Shown here: positions 7,692 to 13,410 of the stretch, piece after piece | Layout: each line of letters starts with the position of its first letter | Numbering within the stretch: position 1 is the stretch's first letter | DNA from: Clostridiales bacterium UBA1775 | Lineage (GTDB): Bacteria; Bacillota; Clostridia; Monoglobales; Firm-18 | Assembly (NCBI GenBank): GCA_002314595.1 | Contig: DCGP01000025.1 | Location: forward strand, 1-13,410 | Direction: 5' to 3' | DNA length: 13,410 nucleotides | Position numbers and translations under genes: made by a program | The notes under the pieces: model-generated | Database searches by the model: none | What the model was told of the DNA's origin: nothing | What the model saw: only the letters and a program-made list of their open reading frames with translations

Positions 7692-8942
7692 ATGAACGTT
7701 GAATTAAATGAAAAAATACCTGTTGTTGACAGCTATGATGTTATCGTTGCAGGTGTTGCATCTGCGTTAGCCATTGCAAGAGAAGGCAAAAAGGTTATGC
7801 TGATTGAAAAAAACATCACCCTTGGAGGCCTTGCAACCATTGGCCTTATTAACTTTTTTGTACCTATGTGTAACGGACGAGGCACACAGATAATTAAGGG
7901 TATGGCTGACGAATTTTTACACCTTTCAACCAAACACAGTTGGGACAATATGCCTAAGGAATGGCAAAAGGGCAACCCTGAAAAAAGCGACAAAACAAGG
8001 TTGGTTGCTGAATATTCCCCAAGCATTTTAGCCTTGGAATTTACTAAAATTCTTGACGATGCAGGTGTTAAAATAATGTTTGACACAGTTGTTACCAAGC
8101 CTGTTATGGACGGTAAACACTGCAAGGGCTTGGTTGTCGAAAACAAAAGTGGCAGACAATTTTACGAGTGTAAAATGGTGGTTGACACCACAGGAGATTG
8201 CGACATTTTAAGGCGTGGTGGAGTGCCGACCTTGTTGCGTAAAAACTATCATTTTTACAGGGCTTATGAGGCTAATTTAAAATCTTGCCAAAAGGCAATA
8301 GATTCAAAGGATATAAGTAAAATTTACGATAATCCCAAAAAGAAATATAACATAAATTTATACGGACATGGTCAGCCTGAGGAAATTCCACTATATGACG
8401 GAACTGATGCTAATGATGTAAACAGATACATTATTTCAAACCAAAAAGAAGTCTTGGACGGAATTTCTAACGATGACAGGTTTGCAAGGGAAATTATTAC
8501 TTTGCCGTCAATGGTACAATTTCGCACCACAAGATGTATTGACGGAAACCACGTTTTTACTGAAAAAGATGCCTACAAGCACTTTGATGATTCCATTTCT
8601 GCAATCTGTGATTTTGACCGTAGAGATTATCTGTATGAAGTACCATACGGAACATTGGTAAAGGACGGATTTGACAACCTTATCACTGCCGGCAGAAGTG
8701 CTTGTGCAAGTGGATACGGTTGGGACGTTTTAAGGGTAATCCCACCTGCTATTGTTACCGGTCAGGCATCAGGTTTAGCTTGTTGCCAAGCCATTGACGA
8801 CAACCTGGGAATTGACAAAATTGATGTTAAAAAGCTACAAGATAAGTTGATTTCTCAAAATGTAATGATTCATTTTGACGATGAGCTTATTCCAAAAGAT
8901 ATAGAAAATTCAGGTCAAAAATTTGATGTAGGGCATGAGTAA
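7692..8942 (+). CDS. FAD-dependent oxidoreductase (FAD_oxidored type) lacking the GxGxxG loop
   Basis: The start is ATG at 7692 with GGAGG (7680-7684) 7 nt upstream; an in-frame TTG at 7674 overlaps the previous stop and is less likely. The 416-residue product resembles the PF12831 FAD_oxidored family. It has an N-terminal beta strand YDVIVAG, helix and KKVMLIEKNITLGGLATIGLI, and near the C-terminus YGTLVKDGFDNLITAGRSA with RVIPPAIVTGQASGLA. These features are usual for flavin enzymes of unassigned substrate. Family members normally read like DVIVxGGGxAGxxAAL; here DVIVAG runs straight into VASALAIA, so about five residues holding the dinucleotide-binding glycines appear to be missing. The rest is intact. 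It follows the ParE-like gene by 14 nt and is probably co-transcribed with it. No functional link to topoisomerase is evident. It may be non-functional, altered in cofactor binding, or affected by a sequence error. Confidence 0.8.
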   Translation: MNVELNEKIPVVDSYDVIVAGVASALAIAREGKKVMLIEKNITLGGLATIGLINFFVPMCNGRGTQIIKGMADEFLHLSTKHSWDNMPKEWQKGNPEKSDKTRLVAEYSPSILALEFTKILDDAGVKIMFDTVVTKPVMDGKHCKGLVVENKSGRQFYECKMVVDTTGDCDILRRGGVPTLLRKNYHFYRAYEANLKSCQKAIDSKDISKIYDNPKKKYNINLYGHGQPEEIPLYDGTDANDVNRYIISNQKEVLDGISNDDRFAREIITLPSMVQFRTTRCIDGNHVFTEKDAYKHFDDSISAICDFDRRDYLYEVPYGTLVKDGFDNLITAGRSACASGYGWDVLRVIPPAIVTGQASGLACCQAIDDNLGIDKIDVKKLQDKLISQNVMIHFDDELIPKDIENSGQKFDVGHE

Positions 8943-8968
8943 AAAGCCATTATTAAGTTCTCTTTTTC

Positions 8969-8996
8969 AAAAATATATAAACAAAAATATATAAAC
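8969..8996. repeat. Tandem 14-bp repeat
   Basis: AAAAATATATAAAC occurs twice in exact tandem (8969-8982 and 8983-8996), just before the first hairpin copy and 27 nt after the oxidoreductase stop. It looks like a small slippage product. Confidence 0.8.
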
Positions 8997-9000
8997 AAAA

Positions 9001-9026
9001 AAATCGCAAGTTTTAGCTTGCGATTT
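9001..9026 (-). terminator. Hairpin terminator, copy 1 (best for the ParC-like operon, minus strand)
   Basis: There is a 10-bp perfect stem with a 6-nt loop. On the minus strand it is followed by seven T, a good intrinsic terminator for transcripts coming from the ParC-like gene. On the plus strand only three T follow, so termination of the oxidoreductase transcript there would be weaker. Confidence 0.65.
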
Positions 9027-9109
9027 CTCATTACAAATATTGAGTATATAACAATCATAAACATCTAAGCATTACTTATTTTATGTGGTCTGTGCCTTTT
9101 TATGTGGTC
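9001..9109. repeat. Intergenic repeat unit, copy 1
   Basis: The unit begins with a perfect hairpin (AAATCGCAAG, loop TTTTAG, CTTGCGATTT). It continues through an AT-rich stretch and ends with TTATTTTATGTGGTCTGTGCC and a further TTTTATGTGGTC. The same order recurs at 9239-9351. The two copies match best at their ends and have drifted in the middle. Confidence 0.8.
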
Positions 9110-9148
9110 AAGGTTACAGAAAATGAGTGCAGAATGGACAAAACTGAG

Positions 9149-9170
9149 GCAAAAAGCTTCTGCTTTTTGC
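9149..9170. other. Perfect hairpin in the segment between the two repeat copies
   Basis: GCAAAAAGC, loop TTCT and GCTTTTTGC form a 9-bp perfect stem. Just downstream, CGTACC (9170-9175) and GGTACG (9190-9195) can form a 6-bp stem. The 9110-9237 segment thus looks like structured non-coding sequence. Weak open frames on both strands (plus from 9083, minus from 9247) contain low-complexity Arg/Lys or Leu/Cys-rich peptides with no ribosome site and are not called as genes. Confidence 0.5.
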
Positions 9171-9237
9171 GTACCCGAAGGCGTACAAAGGTACGTCGAG
9201 AGGCGAAGTTTGTTCATAACATAAAATATCAAAACAG

Positions 9238-9267
9238 AAAATCGCAAGTTTTAGCTTGCGATTTTTT
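9238..9267 (+). terminator. Hairpin terminator, copy 2 (best for the oxidoreductase transcript, plus strand)
   Basis: Arms AAAATCGCAAG (9238-9248) and CTTGCGATTTT (9255-9265) form an 11-bp perfect stem with loop TTTTAG, followed by a run of six T in total on the plus strand (9262-9267). It suits the plus-strand ParE-like/oxidoreductase transcript. The minus strand has only four T after it, so it is partly bidirectional. Confidence 0.7.
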
Positions 9268-9351
9268 CATTATAAGTAAATATGGATTATATAATATCAT
9301 ATACAACTAAATATTATTTATTTTATGTGGTCTGTGCCATTTTATGTGACC
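9239..9351. repeat. Intergenic repeat unit, copy 2
   Basis: This is the second copy of the unit at 9001-9109, in the same orientation and offset by about 240 bp. It has the same hairpin, then diverged AT-rich sequence, then TTATTTTATGTGGTCTGTGCC and TTTTATGTGACC. It ends 6 nt before the stop of the ParC-like gene. Confidence 0.8.
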
Positions 9352-9357
9352 TTCCTT

Positions 9358-11532
9358 TTAGAACAAGGTTGTCTGCACCTGTTCTGCTTCTTTTCTAAAA
9401 CATCCTCCTGACGGAACCTTTCTAATTCTATAATATTCAGGCTGAGAATCAAGCTCTTGGGCAGGAACTACATTTTTAAGAGTTGCACCCTTTTTAAGCG
9501 TCATAATTTGAATACCCTGAGAGCTTCTTGTAGTCTTTAAAGACACAAGGCCTGTACTAAATACTATAATTTTGTCAATGCTTGAAACAGCAGCAAATTC
9601 CGTATCTTCTTCGGGAATTTGATATACTGCAACTATCGGAGAAGCAGAGCCACAAGCATTTGAAAGCTTTTTACGATTAGTCTTTGTTTGATAACCCACA
9701 AGTGGTGTTTTTAGCATTTTACCATTTTTAAAGCAGAACAACATATTGCCTTTATAATCTGTTGTTACGGCAATTCCAACAACGTGTTCATCTTGCTCCA
9801 TTTGCAAAAATGTAGGCAAATATTCCCCTAATTGACTGGCTTTGCCGTCAGGGAATTCATAAGTTCTAAACTTATAAGCATTGCACATATCAGTAAATAC
9901 AATAACCTCCGAAAGGTTGGAACTGTCAATTTCTTGAACCATTTCGTCCCCTTCCTTCATCTTTTGCTCACCTGATGAACGCAAGGAAACCAAGGATATT
10001 TTCTTTAAATATCCCTCTTTTGTAAGGAAAAGTTTTAGCGAATAATCCTCAATATTTTCTTCCTCGTGATATTCTTCAACCTCATCATTTGAAACGATTA
10101 CAGTCTTTCTGTCCTTGCCGTATTTTTTAGAAATTTCTTTTAATTGCTCAATTATAATTTCTTTAATTTTATCCTCGTCCCCTAATATTGAACGCAGACG
10201 TGCAATATCGTCAATTAAGTCCTCAATATCCTGAGTACGCTTTAAAATATATTCTTTGTTTAGATTACGAAGCTTGATTTCTGCAACAAATTCTGCTTGA
10301 ATTTCGTCAATACCAAAGCCTTTCATAAGGTTTGGTACAACCATTTCGTCCTGTTCGGTTTCCCGAACAATTTTTACAGCCTTGTCTATATCAAGCAAAA
10401 TCTTTTCAAGACCTTGCAACAAATGCAATCTGTCGGACTTCTTTTGAATATCAAATTCAAGCTGTCTTTTTATACAACCAATACGGAACAAACACCACTC
10501 TTGCAAAATCTCCCTGATGCCCATAACCTTTGGCGTATTGCCAATAAGCACATTAAAGTTACAGCCAAAAGAATCCATAAGAGGTGTCATTTTAAACAAC
10601 TTTTGCATTAGCTTATCCGGGTCTGTACCACGTTTTAAATCTATTGTAATTTTAAGACCTTTTTTGTCTGTTTCGTCCCTAATATCAGTAATTTCCTTAA
10701 CCTTATTTGCCTTAATAAGTTCAATGGTCTTTGCCATAATAATATCGGATTTTGTACTGTAAGGAATTTCAAAAATATCTATGCAATTATTCTTTTTGTC
10801 ATAAGAATATTTTGCCCTAATTTTAATGCTTCCTCTACCTGTTTCGTAAATTGATTTTAATGTTTCTTCTTCATAAATAAGCTCCCCACCTGTTGAAAAG
10901 TCAGGTGCTAAAAGGGTTTTGGAAATATTGCAATTAGGATTTTTAAGATATGCCACAGTAGTTGCGCAAACCTCTTTTAAATTAAAACTGCAAATATTTG
11001 ATGCCATACCTACAGCAATACCCATATTTGGATTTACCAAAATATTAGGAAATTTAGTAGGCAATAAGGTAGGCTCTTTCATAGTGTTGTCATAGTTATC
11101 TGCAAAGTCAACTGTGTTTTTATCTATATTTTCAAAAACCTCTGCACAAATTGGTGCAAGCTTTGCCTCAGTATAACGATGAGCAGCATAAGCCATATCC
11201 GAATAGTGCTTACCAAAGCTACCTTTGCTTTCTACCAATGGGTGCAAAAGAGCCTCATGTCCGTCTGTAAGACGCACCATGGTTTCATAAATTGCACCGT
11301 CTCCGTGAGGATTAAGCTTCATTGTAGCACCAACAATATTTGCCGACTTTACAGTTTTACCATTTAGCAATCCCATTTTATACATTGTGTATAATAATTT
11401 CCTGTGAGAAGGCTTTAATCCGTCAATTTCCGGTATGGCACGTGAAACTATGACACTCATAGCGTAAGGCATATAGTTTTGTTCTAATGTTTCCGTAATT
11501 GGCTGGTCTGTAAAATTCACTTTCAATTCCAC
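9358..11532 (-). CDS. Divergent type IIA topoisomerase subunit A (ParC-like)
   Basis: This 724-residue protein matches the breakage-reunion subunit of type IIA topoisomerases. The N-terminus reads YAMSVIVSRAIPEIDGLKPSHRK; the winged-helix region has LNPHGDGAIYE; the catalytic pair Arg119-Tyr120 sits in AAHRYTEAKL; and LPTKFPNILVN and GIAVGMASNI follow. A coiled-coil and a shorter beta-pinwheel C-terminus complete it. I see no GyrA box (QRRGGKG-like), and it is shorter than typical GyrA (over 800), so ParC-like topoisomerase IV is favoured. It should cut DNA and pass a second duplex using the ParE-like partner at 5689-7677. The GTG start lies 1 nt after the metK stop with only a weak ribosome site, suggesting translational coupling. 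The positions equivalent to E. coli GyrA Ser83 and Asp87 are Gly79 and Glu83. Confidence 0.88.
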   Translation of the reverse strand: MELKVNFTDQPITETLEQNYMPYAMSVIVSRAIPEIDGLKPSHRKLLYTMYKMGLLNGKTVKSANIVGATMKLNPHGDGAIYETMVRLTDGHEALLHPLVESKGSFGKHYSDMAYAAHRYTEAKLAPICAEVFENIDKNTVDFADNYDNTMKEPTLLPTKFPNILVNPNMGIAVGMASNICSFNLKEVCATTVAYLKNPNCNISKTLLAPDFSTGGELIYEEETLKSIYETGRGSIKIRAKYSYDKKNNCIDIFEIPYSTKSDIIMAKTIELIKANKVKEITDIRDETDKKGLKITIDLKRGTDPDKLMQKLFKMTPLMDSFGCNFNVLIGNTPKVMGIREILQEWCLFRIGCIKRQLEFDIQKKSDRLHLLQGLEKILLDIDKAVKIVRETEQDEMVVPNLMKGFGIDEIQAEFVAEIKLRNLNKEYILKRTQDIEDLIDDIARLRSILGDEDKIKEIIIEQLKEISKKYGKDRKTVIVSNDEVEEYHEEENIEDYSLKLFLTKEGYLKKISLVSLRSSGEQKMKEGDEMVQEIDSSNLSEVIVFTDMCNAYKFRTYEFPDGKASQLGEYLPTFLQMEQDEHVVGIAVTTDYKGNMLFCFKNGKMLKTPLVGYQTKTNRKKLSNACGSASPIVAVYQIPEEDTEFAAVSSIDKIIVFSTGLVSLKTTRSSQGIQIMTLKKGATLKNVVPAQELDSQPEYYRIRKVPSGGCFRKEAEQVQTTLF

Positions 11533-11533
11533 C

Positions 11534-12700
11534 TTATCTTAATTCGTCTACCTTGTCGCATCTTTCCCATGGCAAATCAACATCAGTACGTCCAAAATGA
11601 CCGTATGCAGATGTCTGTTTGTATATTGGGTTACGAAGCCCTAAATTTTCAATAATTGCAGCAGGACGAAGGTCAAATACCTTGTTAATCCTTGCTTCAA
11701 TTTCTTCTACCGGAATTTTTTCTGTTCCGTAAGTTTCAACTAATACACTAAGTGGTTTTGCAACACCAATTGCGTAGGCAATTTGAATTTCGCATCTGTC
11801 AGCCAAGCCTGCTGCAACAACATTTTTAGCAACATACCTTGCAGCATAGGCAGCTGAACGGTCAACCTTTGTAGGGTCTTTGCCCGAAAATGCGCCTCCA
11901 CCGTGTTTAGCATAGCCCCCATAAGTATCAACAATAATCTTTCTGCCTGTAAGTCCACTGTCCCCATGTGGGCCACCTATTACAAAATTACCTGTTGGGT
12001 TTACGTAGATTTTAGTGTTATCATCGTATAAATCACTTGGTAAAATTGCCTTTATAACGTGTTCGGTAATGTCCTTTGTAATTTGGTCGTGTGTAACATC
12101 TTCGCTGTGCTGTGATGAAACTACAACTGTGTCTATTCTAACCGGCTTATCGTCGTCATATTCAACTGTTACCTGAGTTTTACCGTCCGGACGTAAGTAT
12201 GGCAAAATACCTTGCTTTCTAACATCTGTCAGACGCTTTGCCAACTTGTGAGCATAAGAAATCGGCATAGGCATAAGCTCCGGTGTTTCCTTACAAGCAT
12301 AACCAAACATCATACCTTGGTCCCCTGCCCCGGTATCAAAACCGTCTGAATTACCTTGCTTTGCCTCTAATGACTTATCAACACCAAGTGCGATGTCTTG
12401 TGATTGGTCATCAATTGCAGTAATTACTGCGCAAGTATCACAGTCAAAGCCATATTTTGCCCTGTCATAACCAATTTCACGAACGGTTTCACGGACAACC
12501 TTTTGAATATCTATGTAGCAATTTGTTGAAATTTCGCCCATTACAAGTACAAGCCCTGTTGTGCAAGCAGTTTCACATGCTACCCTTGCGTTTTTGTCCT
12601 CTGTTAATATTGCATCTAAAATTGAATCTGAAATTGCATCACAAATTTTATCCGGATGTCCTTCTGTTACAGATTCAGACGTAAAAAATCTCTTTGCCAT
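11534..12700 (-). CDS. metK: S-adenosylmethionine synthetase (methionine adenosyltransferase)
   Basis: The 388-residue cytoplasmic enzyme makes S-adenosylmethionine, phosphate and pyrophosphate from methionine and ATP, supplying the methyl donor for the cell. Signature motifs are intact: FTSESVTEGHPDK with His15 and Asp17, GAGDQG at 124-129, and the glycine-rich GGGAFSGKDPTKVDRSAAY phosphate-binding loop in the last third. Length is typical. The ATG at 12700 follows AGAAAGG at 8-nt spacing. The gene lies between the small membrane-protein gene (54 bp upstream) and the ParC-like gene (1 nt downstream). There is no room for a SAM riboswitch in the 54-bp gap, and no promoter or terminator is evident there, so it is probably read from the promoter near 13300. 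Confidence 0.98.
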   Translation of the reverse strand: MAKRFFTSESVTEGHPDKICDAISDSILDAILTEDKNARVACETACTTGLVLVMGEISTNCYIDIQKVVRETVREIGYDRAKYGFDCDTCAVITAIDDQSQDIALGVDKSLEAKQGNSDGFDTGAGDQGMMFGYACKETPELMPMPISYAHKLAKRLTDVRKQGILPYLRPDGKTQVTVEYDDDKPVRIDTVVVSSQHSEDVTHDQITKDITEHVIKAILPSDLYDDNTKIYVNPTGNFVIGGPHGDSGLTGRKIIVDTYGGYAKHGGGAFSGKDPTKVDRSAAYAARYVAKNVVAAGLADRCEIQIAYAIGVAKPLSVLVETYGTEKIPVEEIEARINKVFDLRPAAIIENLGLRNPIYKQTSAYGHFGRTDVDLPWERCDKVDELR

Positions 12701-12754
12701 TTTTCTGCCTTTCTAACCATTATTTGCTTTTGAATGTGGTCAGCATACAAAAGA

Positions 12755-13246
12755 TTATATTCCAAAAATTTTTAACATTCCTGTTGTTGCAGCAGTAACA
12801 ATAATGCCTGCTGCTATAACTCCCATTGTAATTGCCGGTATTGCATTTTTAAATCTTAAATCCAAAAGTGCCGCCACCAGCGCACCTGTCCAAGCACCTG
12901 TGCCCGGAAGTGGGATTGCAACCAAAACAAACAGTCCCCAAAATTTATACTTTAAAACAGTATCTGCCTTGGAGTTACCGCGTTTTTCTATTTTATCTAT
13001 TAAATTTTTAAACACTTTAAATTTTCGCATCCATTCAAATATAGGACGAATAAGCCACATTATAAACGGTACCGGAATTAAATTGCCAATTACAGCAAGT
13101 GCGAAAGCTTGAACCCAATTAAACCCGAACGTAGTAATTGCAACAGGTATGGCAAGTCGTAGCTCTGCAACCGGAATCATTGATAGCAAAAGCACACCTA
13201 ACCAATGTGGCATATTGGAAATTAGCGATAATAATGATTCTGTCAT
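12755..13246 (-). CDS. Small integral membrane protein, Sm_multidrug_ex (COG2426/PF06695) type
   Basis: The 163-residue protein is strongly hydrophobic with about four to five membrane segments. It carries the family pattern PVAELRLAIP (Glu28, Arg30), a GN pair at 54-55, a basic cytoplasmic loop around 74-101 (RKFKVFKN, KIEKRG), and PLPGTGAWTGA at 112-122, which could form a re-entrant loop. This pattern fits 'putative small multidrug export' proteins, a family that is, as I recall, distantly related to the DedA/VTT membrane fold. The multidrug name is historical and the substrate is unknown. The ATG at 13246 has AAGGAGG 5-7 nt upstream. It is the first gene of a probable operon with metK and the ParC-like gene. 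Confidence 0.85.
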   Translation of the reverse strand: MTESLLSLISNMPHWLGVLLLSMIPVAELRLAIPVAITTFGFNWVQAFALAVIGNLIPVPFIMWLIRPIFEWMRKFKVFKNLIDKIEKRGNSKADTVLKYKFWGLFVLVAIPLPGTGAWTGALVAALLDLRFKNAIPAITMGVIAAGIIVTAATTGMLKIFGI

Positions 13247-13284
13247 ATAGTCCTCCTTGGTTAATTACATAACATTCCCTTATA

Positions 13285-13313
13285 ATTATATAGGTTTTTT
13301 ACACAAAAATCAA
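13285..13313 (-). promoter_or_regulatory. Predicted sigma-A-type promoter of the small membrane protein-metK-ParC-like operon
   Basis: On the minus strand, TTGATT (13313-13308) and a perfect TATAAT (13290-13285) are spaced by 17 bp. Transcription would start near 13278, giving a leader of about 30 nt with a strong ribosome site. No other promoter was found between the three downstream genes. Confidence 0.7.
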
Positions 13314-13346
13314 GTAAAATTTACATTTTATTATAAAAGATTTTAT

Positions 13347-13376
13347 TTGACATAAAATATAATAATATAGTATAAT
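13347..13376 (+). promoter_or_regulatory. Predicted strong promoter leading out of the window (plus strand)
   Basis: Perfect TTGACA (13347-13352) and TATAAT (13371-13376) are spaced by 18 bp. It points right toward a gene that starts beyond the window. It lies back-to-back with the operon promoter and overlaps a weaker minus-strand candidate. Confidence 0.7.
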
Positions 13377-13395
13377 AATATAGATAAAAAGTCAA
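13367..13395 (-). promoter_or_regulatory. Possible distal minus-strand promoter
   Basis: TTGACT (13395-13390) and TACTAT (13372-13367) are spaced by 17 bp on the minus strand. This would be a second, upstream promoter for the membrane protein-metK operon, overlapping the rightward promoter. The AT-rich context makes a chance match fairly likely. Confidence 0.35.
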
Positions 13396-13410
13396 AAATA
13401 AATAAAGAAG

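Noticed and set aside
9065..9247. 60-codon minus-strand open frame in the same region
   Set aside because: It is the opposite strand of the same hairpin-rich segment with no recognisable domain or ribosome site.
9083..9310. 75-codon plus-strand open frame across the intergenic repeat region
   Set aside because: It has no ribosome site, runs through both the 9149 hairpin and the copy 2 terminator hairpin, and encodes a low-complexity Arg/Lys-rich peptide. Best read as structured non-coding DNA.
12734..12741. ATGTGGTC word shared with the repeat units at 9001-9351
   Set aside because: Only eight bases match, with no hairpin or further similarity. Chance is sufficient.
12701..12754. SAM riboswitch or separate promoter for metK
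   Set aside because: The 54-bp gap is too short for a SAM riboswitch and shows no aptamer motif, terminator or good promoter pair.

Overview
The window looks like chromosomal DNA of a low-GC, Gram-positive anaerobe of the Clostridia, possibly a gut Oscillospiraceae/Ruminococcaceae member. This rests on AT-rich DNA, strong AGGAGG-type ribosome sites, sigma-A-type promoters with TTGACA/TATAAT boxes, and the style of the RNase HI, MetK and surface protein. The genus is an inference and is not settled by the sequence. No phage, plasmid, IS, CRISPR, tRNA or rRNA sequence was seen.

Layout. (1) 1-4748, minus: the N-terminal 1582 residues of a very large secreted protein whose C-terminus lies beyond the left edge. 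It has a signal peptide, two glycine-rich domains resembling the ALK/LTK-type family, each followed by similar linker domains, then MucBP-like and InlB/Listeria-Bacteroides-type repeats. (2) 4749-5114: a long leader for that gene, plus the probable rnhA terminator. (3) 5115-5558, minus: RNase HI, divergent from (4) 5689-7677, plus: a divergent type IIA topoisomerase B subunit (ParE/GyrB-like), which is followed 14 nt later by (5) 7692-8942, plus: an FAD-dependent oxidoreductase that lacks the expected GxGxxG loop. (6) 8943-9357: a non-coding convergent region built of a duplicated ~110-bp unit with a bidirectional-terminator hairpin, surrounding another hairpin-rich segment. (7) 13246 down to 9358, minus: a probable three-gene operon of a small membrane protein (PF06695 type), S-adenosylmethionine synthetase metK, and a divergent topoisomerase A subunit (ParC-like) starting 1 nt after the metK stop. 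(8) The right edge carries promoters facing both ways, one for the operon and one leading out of the window.

How the genes relate. The ParE-like and ParC-like proteins are both divergent, both retain their catalytic residues, and very probably form one topoisomerase IV-like enzyme. They are encoded on opposite strands, facing each other across the oxidoreductase and the repeat region, rather than in the usual parE-parC operon. RNase HI and metK are housekeeping genes. The oxidoreductase has no obvious partner here. The most unusual items are the two-module glycine-rich surface protein, the oxidoreductase with a collapsed dinucleotide-binding loop, the duplicated hairpin element, and the variant quinolone-region residues of the ParC-like protein. 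I did not find a clear new multi-gene system.
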